13,114 nt of DNA from Oscillospiraceae bacterium (GTDB taxonomy: Bacteria > Bacillota > Clostridia > Oscillospirales > Oscillospiraceae). This document shows, one piece after another, positions 1-5,558 of the stretch. The stretch's first letter is position 1. Each line of letters starts with the position of its first letter. The position numbers were made by a program, and so were the translations under genes. Where the stretch lies: NCBI GenBank assembly GCA_017646545.1, contig JAGCMI010000074.1:1-13114 (forward strand). Reading direction: 5' to 3'. The notes under the pieces are model-generated. The model saw only the letters and a list, made by a program, of their open reading frames with translations. It did no database searches and was not told the origin of the DNA.

Positions 1-97
1 AGTGCAAACAACTTGACAAATCGGAATTTGGCAAACAGATGCAGCGCGCCACTGTAGCGGGGCCTTCTGTTTTGCTATGGGTATTTTCTGAAACTGC

Positions 98-139
98 AAA
101 AGCAGCTGTCATCCGTTTTCGGGATGGCAGCTGCTTTTT
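98..139. terminator. Bidirectional intrinsic terminator
   Basis: A 13-bp stem (GCAGCTGTCATCC at 102-114 pairing with 122-134, with one G-T wobble) closes a short loop. It is flanked by AAAA on the left and TTTTT on the right, so it has a U-tract on both strands. It lies just past the stop codon of the minus-strand response regulator and would end that transcript. It could equally end a plus-strand gene lying left of the window. Bases 1-97 hold no gene I can support. Confidence 0.8.
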
Positions 140-142
140 GTA

Positions 143-829
143 TCACAGAACTTCGAATTTATAACCCACACCCCAGACGGTTTTCAGGCTCCAGTTTTCG
201 CTGACCTGCTCCAGCTTTTCCCGCAGGCGCTTGATGTGCACATCCACGGTGCGGCTGTCGCCTAAGTATTCAAAGCCCCACACCTCGTCCAGAAGCTGGT
301 TGCGGGTGTAGACTCGGTTGGGGGAGGAGGCCAGATAATAAAGCAGCTCCATCTCCTTGGGGGGCGTATCCACTTTCTTGCCGCCCACCAACAGTTCAAA
401 AGAATCCATATCAATGACCAGACCATCAAAAATCAGCCGACGGGACTTCTTTTCCGTGGTGGTAGCACCGCTGCGGCGCAGCACTGCCTCGATACGAGCC
501 AGCACTTCCTTCATTTCAAAGGGCTTGGTGATATAATCATCCGCGCCGGCCCGCAGGCCGCTGACCTTATCGTTGGTCTCGCCCTTGGCGGTAAGCATGA
601 TGATGGGGGTCTGGCTCTCAGCCCGGATGGCCTTACATACTGCCCAGCCATCCATCACCGGCATCATAACATCCAGCAGCACCAGATCCGGGCCAATGGC
701 ATGGAACTTGCTCAAACCGGCGCCACCGTCAAAAGCCACGGTGACGGCATAGCCTTCCTTTTCCAAATACATCTGCAGCAATTCTGCAATATTATGATCA
801 TCTTCCACAATCAAAACGGACAATGCCAT
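143..829 (-). CDS. OmpR/PhoB-family response regulator
   Basis: A 228-aa two-component response regulator that should bind DNA when phosphorylated. The receiver domain (about residues 1-118) shows the acidic pair Asp10/Asp11, the phospho-acceptor Asp53 (in LLDVMMPVMDG), Thr80 and Lys102 (TKPF). A winged-helix Trans_reg_C domain follows (about 130-226), with the family motif DSRTVDVHIKRLREKLE near 191-207 and GVGYKF at the end. The start chosen is the ATG at 829-827, which begins MALSVLIVEDD and has GGGAGG at 843-838 upstream; an in-frame start farther upstream would add 15 residues unlike the family. No histidine kinase gene is visible, and the terminator directly downstream argues against a cotranscribed one, so it may be an orphan regulator or have a distant partner. 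Its targets cannot be told from sequence. Family call is firm; no gene symbol is justified. Confidence 0.95.
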   Translation of the reverse strand: MALSVLIVEDDHNIAELLQMYLEKEGYAVTVAFDGGAGLSKFHAIGPDLVLLDVMMPVMDGWAVCKAIRAESQTPIIMLTAKGETNDKVSGLRAGADDYITKPFEMKEVLARIEAVLRRSGATTTEKKSRRLIFDGLVIDMDSFELLVGGKKVDTPPKEMELLYYLASSPNRVYTRNQLLDEVWGFEYLGDSRTVDVHIKRLREKLEQVSENWSLKTVWGVGYKFEVL

Positions 830-872
830 ATATGAAACCTCCCAAAATAGTATTGGTTTTATTTTTACCCAC

Positions 873-878
873 ATTATA
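873..878 (-). promoter_or_regulatory. Probable -10 box for the response regulator gene
   Basis: On the minus strand this reads TATAAT, about 44 bases upstream of the start codon. No good TTGACA-like -35 box sits 16-18 bases farther upstream; the best candidate is TTCACC with a 19-base spacer. A strong -10 with a weak -35 could mean an activator-dependent promoter, but that is inference. Confidence 0.5.
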
Positions 879-951
879 CCCTATTTTCCTGCATTAGGGT
901 GAACATTTTGTTAAGAGTTTCCGGGTAATTTGTGAATACGGCTTTTTTCCC

Positions 952-980
952 TTGAAAATATACACATTGTAATGTATCAT
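952..980 (+). promoter_or_regulatory. Sigma-A-type promoter for uppP
   Basis: TTGAAA (952-957) and TATCAT (975-980) are separated by exactly 17 bases. The promoter points toward uppP, whose start lies about 230 bases downstream, so the transcript would have a long leader containing the whole hairpin element at 1023-1171. The region between the response regulator start and uppP (830-1211) otherwise holds only that element and the divergent -10 box. Confidence 0.65.
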
Positions 981-1022
981 ACGGATAAAGTATATCGTAA
1001 ATGGGAGTTTATTGCGCTCATA

Positions 1023-1171
1023 GCACCGCAGGTGCAAAGGCCCCCTTGTGTAAAGGGGGCTGTCGAAAATCTTTGATTTTCGACTGGGGGATTGCCGTTT
1101 CTTCACAATCCCTCCGTCACGGCTTGCGCCGTGCCACCTCCCTTTGCACAAGGGAGGCTCGCGCTGCGCGC
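1023..1171. repeat. MITE-like hairpin element, copy A (no gene)
   Basis: This is a long imperfect inverted repeat built from ordered hairpins. Left arm: a small GCACC/GGTGC hairpin with a GCA loop (1023-1035), a 3-base gap, an 8-bp GCCCCCTT/AAGGGGGC hairpin (1040-1060), a 10-bp GTCGAAAATC/GATTTTCGAC hairpin (1062-1084), then CTGGGGGATTG. Right arm in mirror order: CAATCCCTCCG, a CACGGC/GCCGTG hairpin (1118-1133), an 8-bp CCTCCCTT/AAGGGAGG hairpin (1137-1157), a 3-base gap and a GCGC/GCGC hairpin with a TGC loop (1161-1171). The arms are separated by only about nine bases. Bases 1039-1093 match 11669-11723 at 47 of 55 positions, which ties this copy to the DUF559 element B. It sits in the uppP leader. 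Short ORFs crossing it are not credible genes. Confidence 0.8.
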
Positions 1172-1211
1172 TCCAACAGTCCGACAAACCGCAATTTGAA
1201 AGGAACATCTT

Positions 1212-2036
1212 ATGTTGGAATATTTGAAAGCCATATTATTTGGCATTGTGGAGGGCATCACCGAGTGGCTGCCCATCTCCTCCACGGGCCATCTGATTTT
1301 ACTGGAAAAATTCATTGAGCTGAATGTGACGGAAGCCTTTTACGAGCTGTTCCAAGTCGTGATTCAATTGGGTGCGATTTGTGCGGTTATCCTTCTGTTT
1401 TTCCAGAAACTCAATCCTTTTTCCACAAAAAAATCCGAAACACAGCGGGAAGACACTTGGATTCTGTGGCTGAAAGTTGTGATTGCCGTGCTACCCAGCG
1501 CCCTACTGGGTGTGCTGTTTGACGATCTGCTGGATCAATATCTCTACAATTACATCGTGGTGGCGCTGATGCTGGTGGTTTATGGCGTTGCCTTCCTGCT
1601 GGTGGAGAAGAAAGCAGGCGAAAATCTTAAGATTCGGGATGTGCAGCAGATTGATTATAAGACCGCCCTTCTCATCGGCGCATTCCAGTGTCTGAGTCTG
1701 ATTCCCGGCACCTCCCGTTCCGGCGCCACCATTTTGGGCGCACTGATGCTGGGAGTAGGACGCAGCGCCGGCGCGGAATTTTCCTTCTTTTTGGCCATTC
1801 CCACCATGCTGGGCGCCAGCGCATTAAAACTGCTGAAATTCTTGCTGGAGGGCAATCTGCCCACCCAAAACGAACTTTTCATCCTGCTCATCGGCTGCGC
1901 GGTCAGTTTCGTCGTCAGCGTACTGGTGATCCGGGCGCTGATGGATTTTGTCCGCAAGCGCTCCTTTGCCCCCTTTGGCATTTACCGCATCATTTTGGGC
2001 GCGGTGGTGCTGCTCTACTTTGCCTTCGCAAAATGA
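1212..2036 (+). CDS. uppP: Undecaprenyl-diphosphate phosphatase UppP (BacA)
   Basis: An integral membrane phosphatase that converts undecaprenyl diphosphate to undecaprenyl phosphate, the lipid carrier for peptidoglycan and other surface polymers; its family is also linked to bacitracin resistance. The 274 residues are mostly hydrophobic, with about seven to eight likely membrane spans. Both family signatures are intact: EGITEWLPISSTGH at 14-27, including the catalytic-type Glu and His27, and PGTSRSGAT starting at residue 165 with Arg169. Length is usual for the family. The ATG at 1212 follows AAAGGA at a suitable distance. It appears to be a single-gene transcript, with a promoter at 952-980 and a strong terminator just after the stop. 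The unusual point is the hairpin-rich repeat element filling most of its leader. Confidence 0.96.
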   Translation: MLEYLKAILFGIVEGITEWLPISSTGHLILLEKFIELNVTEAFYELFQVVIQLGAICAVILLFFQKLNPFSTKKSETQREDTWILWLKVVIAVLPSALLGVLFDDLLDQYLYNYIVVALMLVVYGVAFLLVEKKAGENLKIRDVQQIDYKTALLIGAFQCLSLIPGTSRSGATILGALMLGVGRSAGAEFSFFLAIPTMLGASALKLLKFLLEGNLPTQNELFILLIGCAVSFVVSVLVIRALMDFVRKRSFAPFGIYRIILGAVVLLYFAFAK

Positions 2037-2056
2037 ATTATTTCGCTCTGTCTTTT

Positions 2057-2089
2057 CAGGCCGTGAATTTTTCACGGCCTGTTTTTTTT
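2057..2089 (+). terminator. Intrinsic terminator after uppP
   Basis: An 11-bp perfect stem (CAGGCCGTGAA at 2057-2067 with TTCACGGCCTG at 2071-2081), a 3-base loop and a run of eight T. It ends uppP transcription before the minD promoter. Confidence 0.93.
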
Positions 2090-2152
2090 GAACTAAGTTG
2101 AAATTTTTTGTGTAAAATGATAAATTGTACGGAAAAATCCATGAAAATCCCC

Positions 2153-2181
2153 TTGCATTTTGTGCGTTATTGCTTTATAAT
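2153..2181 (+). promoter_or_regulatory. Sigma-A-type promoter for minD-mgsA
   Basis: TTGCAT (2153-2158) and a perfect TATAAT (2176-2181) with a 17-base spacer lie about 34 bases before the minD start. Its position between a terminator and a gene start supports it. Confidence 0.8.
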
Positions 2182-2214
2182 CGATTTTAGATTAACATGG
2201 GGAGTGTGTAGGAT

Positions 2215-2952
2215 TTGGGTGAAGTGATCTCCATTTTATCCGGCAAGGGCGGCACGGGAAAAACAGCCCTCTGCGCCGGTATCGCCACCATTTTGGCTTC
2301 TTCCGAACGGAAGGTGCTGTGCATCGATGGCGATGTGGGTCTGCGTAATTTGGATATTTTTCTGGGTCTTGATCAGATGGATGCCCTCTCCTTTCTGGAT
2401 GTGTGCAGCGGCAATTATCCCCTCTCTGCTGCGGTGGCGCACCCCCAGTACCCCACGATGCGCTTTTTGACCGCCCCGGTCAACTGCGCTGCCGATGCCA
2501 TTGACCCGGCGCAATTTGAGGCCATGCTGCGCCTTGCCCGGGAGGAATTTGAATTCATCTTCATCGACGCTCCTTCCGGTGTGGGCGATGGGATGAAGCT
2601 TTGCGGTACATTTGCCGACCGCTGTATCGTCACTACCCTGCCCGACCCTGCTTCCATCCGCTGCGCTGACCGCTGCGGTCAGGAACTGGAAAAACTGGGG
2701 CAGAAAAATGTGCGTCTGGTGATCAACCGGATGTTCCCGGAACTGCTGAAAGCATTAAAAATGAATGTGGACGATATTATGGATGCCGCAGGTCTGCCCC
2801 TGCTGGGCATCGTCCCCTCCGACCCCAATATCAGCTTCTCCCTGGCCAAGGGTGTGATTTTCACCAAATACACCCGTCTGGGCGCTGCTGCCGCTTATAA
2901 ACGAATTGCCAAACGAATCCAAGGCTTACCCGTGCCTATTGCAAACCGGTAA
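2215..2952 (+). CDS. minD: MinD-family septum-site ATPase
   Basis: A 245-aa ParA/MinD-type ATPase. MinD proteins bind the membrane as ATP dimers and recruit the division inhibitor MinC so that FtsZ rings form only at the correct site. The deviant Walker A motif SGKGGTGKT (9-17) carries the signature Lys11 and Lys16. DGDVGLRNLD (38-47) and the Walker B region FIFIDAPSG with Asp118 follow. The protein is slightly shorter than typical MinD (about 265 aa), and its C-terminal end has only a weak basic amphipathic stretch (YKRIAKRIQGL) that could serve as the membrane anchor. The likely start is the TTG at 2215 (protein begins MGEVIS), preceded by GGGGAG. It shares a promoter with the mgsA-like gene 22 bases downstream. 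No minC, minE or rodA is present, although in many clostridia minD and mgsA sit in a cluster with them. A ParA-like role other than division-site selection cannot be excluded. Confidence 0.85.
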   Translation: MGEVISILSGKGGTGKTALCAGIATILASSERKVLCIDGDVGLRNLDIFLGLDQMDALSFLDVCSGNYPLSAAVAHPQYPTMRFLTAPVNCAADAIDPAQFEAMLRLAREEFEFIFIDAPSGVGDGMKLCGTFADRCIVTTLPDPASIRCADRCGQELEKLGQKNVRLVINRMFPELLKALKMNVDDIMDAAGLPLLGIVPSDPNISFSLAKGVIFTKYTRLGAAAAYKRIAKRIQGLPVPIANR

Positions 2953-2974
2953 AATTTTAGAAGGAGTATAGGAT

Positions 2975-3388
2975 ATGAATATTGCATTTCTTGCTCACGA
3001 CAAAAAGAAGGAACTGATCGTCCAGTTTTGCACCGCTTACAAAAGCGTTCTGCAGAAGCATGACCTTTTTGCAACTGCCACCACCGGCCGTCTGATCCGG
3101 GATAACACAGGTCTGCCCATTACTTTGCTGCTTTCCCATAAGCAGGGTGGTCACCAGCAGATCAACGCCCGTATTGCCTATAACGAAATTGATCTGGTGC
3201 TGATGTTCACCGATCCCAACACCACCGATGCATGGGATGACACCCAGATGATCGAAACCATTCGACATTGTGACAAGCATAATGTGCCCGTGGCCACCAA
3301 TCTGGCCAGCGCCGAAATGCTGATCATGGGTCTGCAGAGAGGCGACCTGGATTGGCGTGAAATGCTGCATACCAAGCCCAGATACTAA
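2975..3388 (+). CDS. mgsA: Methylglyoxal synthase-like protein, active site altered
   Basis: A 137-aa protein of the MGS fold. True methylglyoxal synthase converts dihydroxyacetone phosphate to methylglyoxal and phosphate. Family features seen: LAHDKKK (6-12, His8 and Asp9), the phosphate-binding region TATTGRLI (34-41), QGGHQQINARIAYNEIDLVLMF (split around 57-78) and VPVATNLASAE (104-114), with the usual clostridial ending RGDLDWREM. Two residues differ from what the family needs. The catalytic Asp of GGDQQ (Asp71 in the E. coli enzyme) is His60 here. The position of the active-site His (His98 in E. coli) appears to be Trp87. So the fold is clear but normal catalysis is doubtful. AGAAGGAG at 2959-2966 precedes the ATG. 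It is cotranscribed with minD, a relic of the clostridial min-rod-mgsA neighbourhood. The symbol is given for homology only. Confidence 0.85.
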   Translation: MNIAFLAHDKKKELIVQFCTAYKSVLQKHDLFATATTGRLIRDNTGLPITLLLSHKQGGHQQINARIAYNEIDLVLMFTDPNTTDAWDDTQMIETIRHCDKHNVPVATNLASAEMLIMGLQRGDLDWREMLHTKPRY

Positions 3389-3394
3389 AATAAA

Positions 3395-3446
3395 AGATTG
3401 AAGAGTGAAGAGTGGAGAGTGAAGATATCTACACTCTTTGCTCTAT
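3395..3446. repeat. AGATATCT-centred palindromic repeat, copy R1
   Basis: The region between the mgsA-like gene and hisS holds GATTGAAGAGTGAAGAGTG-type purine-rich sequence leading into AGAGTG, A, AGATATCT, A, CACTCT (3416-3437). This is a 22-base palindrome with one mismatched pair. The same core recurs at 6891-6912 and, degraded, at 9665-9691. In-frame reading from this repeat into hisS (starting with a TTG at 3398) is an artefact; the real hisS start is farther on. Confidence 0.75.
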
Positions 3447-3469
3447 TCCGATTTCTATGGAGGAACATT

Positions 3470-4822
3470 ATGTCTATTATTAAACCCCGGACATTGTCCG
3501 GTTTTATGGAACTGCTGCCTTCCAAGCAGGCGCAGTTTGAGCGGATGATGGAAATTCTCCGCCGTACCTATTCTTCCTACGGCTTTGCAGCCCTGGATAC
3601 CCCCGCCATTGAAGATGCCCAGATTCTGCTGGCCAAGGGCGGCGGCGAAACCGAAAAGCAGATCTACCGCTTCCAGAAGGGCGACAGCGATCTGGCGCTG
3701 CGCTTTGATTTGACTGTGCCTCTGGCAAAGTATGTGGCCCTGCACTACAATGAACTTGCCTTCCCCTTCCGCCGCTACCAGATCTCCAAGGTCTACCGTG
3801 GCGAGCGGGCCCAGCGTGGTCGTTTCCGTGAATTCTATCAGGCTGATATCGACATCATTGGCGACGGCAAGCTGGATATCGTCAACGATGCGGAAATTCC
3901 CGCCATCATCTATAAGGTCTTCCGCGGCTTCGGTCTGCAGCGTTTCCAGATCCGGGTGAACAATCGTAAGATTCTCTCCGGTTTCTACGCCATGCAGGAT
4001 CTGAGCGAAAAGAGCGGCGACATTATGCGCACCGTGGACAAGCTGGACAAGATCGGCACCGAAAAAGTTCGCAATCTGCTGATTGGCGAGTGCGAAATTT
4101 CCGAAGAGAAGGCTGATGAAATTCTGAAATTCATCTCCATCACCGGCAGCAATGCCGAGGTTCTCTCCGCTCTGGAAGGCTACTGCGGCAGAAACGAAAT
4201 TTTCGATCTGGGCGTGCAGGAGCTGCGGACCGTTACCGCCAACCTCACCGCCTTCGGTGTGCCCGAGGCCAATTTTGCCGTGGATCTGACCATTGCAAGA
4301 GGTCTGGATTACTACACCGGCACCGTTTACGAAACCACCCTGCTGGATCATCCGGAGATCGGCTCCGTCTGCTCCGGCGGTCGCTATGACAATCTGGCCG
4401 GCTACTACATCGATAAGCCCCTGCCCGGTGTGGGTATCTCCATCGGTCTGACCAGACTGTTCTATGTGCTGGACGAGCAGGGTCTGTTGAACCCTGAACT
4501 GCCCTCCTCCCCCTGCGATGCGCTGGTGCTGCCCATGACCGAGAATATCACCGCTGCCGTGGAACTGGCAGAGGCCTTGAGAAATGCCGGTCTGCGGGTG
4601 CAGCTGTACGGCGAGCAGAAGAAGTTCAAGCAGAAGATGTCCTATGCAGACAAGCTGGGTGTTCCCTTTGCCGTGCTGCTGGGCGATGACGAGATTGCCG
4701 CCGGCAAGTGCTCCGTGAAGAATATGAAAACCGGCCAGCAGCAGCTGCTGACCGCTGCAGAAGCTGCCGCGGAAATCATCTCCTGCCTGGAAAACAACGG
4801 CCCCATCATTTTGGAGAAGTAA
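3470..4822 (+). CDS. hisS: Histidyl-tRNA synthetase
   Basis: A 450-aa class II aminoacyl-tRNA synthetase that charges tRNA-His in the cytoplasm. Visible landmarks are the N-terminal substrate segment with LRFDLTVPLAKYV (77-89), motif 2 around KVYRGERAQRGRFREFYQ (107-124), the histidine-specific RGLDYYTGT starting at Arg277, GGRYDNL (303-309) and GVGISIGLTRL as motif 3. A C-terminal anticodon-binding domain follows from roughly residue 355. Presence of that domain and the RGLDYY motif argue for HisS rather than the HisZ paralogue. The start is the ATG at 3470 with GGAGGA at 3459-3464; 24 upstream in-frame residues come from the palindromic repeat and are not family sequence. A stem-loop lies between it and the following dCMP deaminase gene, with which it may be cotranscribed. 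No clear promoter was seen in front of it. Confidence 0.96.
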   Translation: MSIIKPRTLSGFMELLPSKQAQFERMMEILRRTYSSYGFAALDTPAIEDAQILLAKGGGETEKQIYRFQKGDSDLALRFDLTVPLAKYVALHYNELAFPFRRYQISKVYRGERAQRGRFREFYQADIDIIGDGKLDIVNDAEIPAIIYKVFRGFGLQRFQIRVNNRKILSGFYAMQDLSEKSGDIMRTVDKLDKIGTEKVRNLLIGECEISEEKADEILKFISITGSNAEVLSALEGYCGRNEIFDLGVQELRTVTANLTAFGVPEANFAVDLTIARGLDYYTGTVYETTLLDHPEIGSVCSGGRYDNLAGYYIDKPLPGVGISIGLTRLFYVLDEQGLLNPELPSSPCDALVLPMTENITAAVELAEALRNAGLRVQLYGEQKKFKQKMSYADKLGVPFAVLLGDDEIAAGKCSVKNMKTGQQQLLTAAEAAAEIISCLENNGPIILEK

Positions 4823-4835
4823 ACGCTTTTATGTC

Positions 4836-4867
4836 ATTTCAAGCCGGTGCCCACACCGGTTTGAAAT
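4836..4867 (+). other. Intercistronic stem-loop after hisS
   Basis: A 14-bp stem (ATTTCAAGCCGGTG with CACCGGTTTGAAAT, one G-T wobble) around a CCCA loop. There is no T-run after it, so it is a poor intrinsic terminator. It may mark the mRNA 3' end by processing or affect relative expression of hisS and the deaminase gene. Confidence 0.7.
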
Positions 4868-4890
4868 AACAAGGCTTTAGGAGGCATTTT

Positions 4891-5382
4891 ATGAAACGCA
4901 ATGATTACATTTCCTGGGATGAATATTTCATGGGCATTGCCATGCTGGCAGCAAAGCGCAGCAAGGACCCCAGCACCCAAGTAGGCGCCTGCATCGTTTC
5001 CCCGGAAAATATTATTATTTCCACCGGCTACAACGGCATGCCCAAGGGCTGCAGCGATGACGAATTCCCCTGGAACCGGGAAGGTGAAGATACCAAGTAT
5101 CCCTATGTGGTTCACGCAGAACTCAATGCCATCTTAAATTCCAACGGCCGTGACCTGCGGGGCAGCCGCATCTATGTGGCGCTGTTCCCCTGCAACGAAT
5201 GTGCCAAGGCCATCATCCAAAGCGGCATCAAGGAAGTGATTTATCTTTCCGATAAATACACCGGCACCATGGGTAATTTAGCCTCCAAGCGAATGCTCAG
5301 CGCCGCCGGCGTCAACTTCATCCGCATGGAAACCAGCATCGACCAGCTGACGCTGAGCTTCATCCCCGAAGAAATGAAATAA
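4891..5382 (+). CDS. Deoxycytidylate (dCMP) deaminase
   Basis: A 163-aa zinc-dependent deaminase of the CMP/dCMP family, expected to convert dCMP to dUMP, the substrate of thymidylate synthase, and so to supply dTTP for replication. The zinc and catalytic signature is complete: HAELNAIL with His75 and Glu77, and FPCNECAKAIIQSGI with Cys101 and Cys104. The YVALFPCNECAK...GIKEV and SDKYTGT segments resemble eukaryotic and phage dCMP deaminases more than cytidine or tRNA deaminases. Bacterial relatives include ComEB-type proteins. AGGAGG at 4879-4884 precedes the ATG by six bases. It follows hisS after 68 bases and ends at a strong terminator. Its place next to dnaA fits a nucleotide-supply role, but that is inference. 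Confidence 0.9.
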   Translation: MKRNDYISWDEYFMGIAMLAAKRSKDPSTQVGACIVSPENIIISTGYNGMPKGCSDDEFPWNREGEDTKYPYVVHAELNAILNSNGRDLRGSRIYVALFPCNECAKAIIQSGIKEVIYLSDKYTGTMGNLASKRMLSAAGVNFIRMETSIDQLTLSFIPEEMK

Positions 5383-5390
5383 ATGCTTTT

Positions 5391-5422
5391 ACAGCGCCCC
5401 GTGAAAACGGGGCGCTGTTTTT
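5391..5422 (+). terminator. Intrinsic terminator after the dCMP deaminase gene
   Basis: A perfect 12-bp GC-rich stem (ACAGCGCCCCGT with ACGGGGCGCTGT) around a GAAA tetraloop, followed by a run of T. It isolates dnaA transcription from the upstream genes. Confidence 0.94.
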
Positions 5423-5458
5423 AATTCTTTTTTATTATAGTATAACCGCAAAAAAGCC

Positions 5459-5487
5459 TTGTTTTTTACATGAAAATGTGCTATGAT
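5459..5487 (+). promoter_or_regulatory. Probable dnaA promoter (extended -10)
   Basis: TTGTTT (5459-5464), a 17-base spacer and TATGAT (5482-5487) preceded by TGC, which makes an extended -10. It lies about 72 bases before the dnaA start and after a terminator. No DnaA-box-like sequence was found in 5383-5558, so autoregulation through boxes there is not supported. Confidence 0.65.
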
Positions 5488-5558
5488 TTAGATTGAGATA
5501 TTGTGGGGGAAAATTGACTTTTTTCCCGTTTACTTCCATAGAAAGGAGCCTAAATATT

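Noticed and set aside
13..18. TTGACA as a promoter -35 box at the left edge
   Set aside because: No -10-like hexamer lies 16-18 bases downstream.
14..31. Similarity to 1182-1199 (14 of 18 bases) as a further copy of the repeat element
   Set aside because: Too short and without hairpins around it; could be chance or a distant flank remnant.
1..164. Open plus-strand frame from the window edge as the end of a gene
   Set aside because: It runs through the terminator hairpin into the response regulator gene, and another frame also stays open for 18 codons. Neither can be preferred from sequence.
894..1318. Short overlapping reading frames across the uppP leader
   Set aside because: They lie in the hairpin repeat element and have no recognisable domain or ribosome binding site.
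3398..3469. N-terminal extension of hisS by 24 residues
   Set aside because: It is translated from palindromic repeat R1; the ATG at 3470 has a good ribosome site and gives the family N-terminus.
5493..5558. N-terminal extension of dnaA by 22 residues
   Set aside because: It starts about six bases after the -10 box and has no family similarity; the ATG at 5559 has GAAAGGAG upstream.
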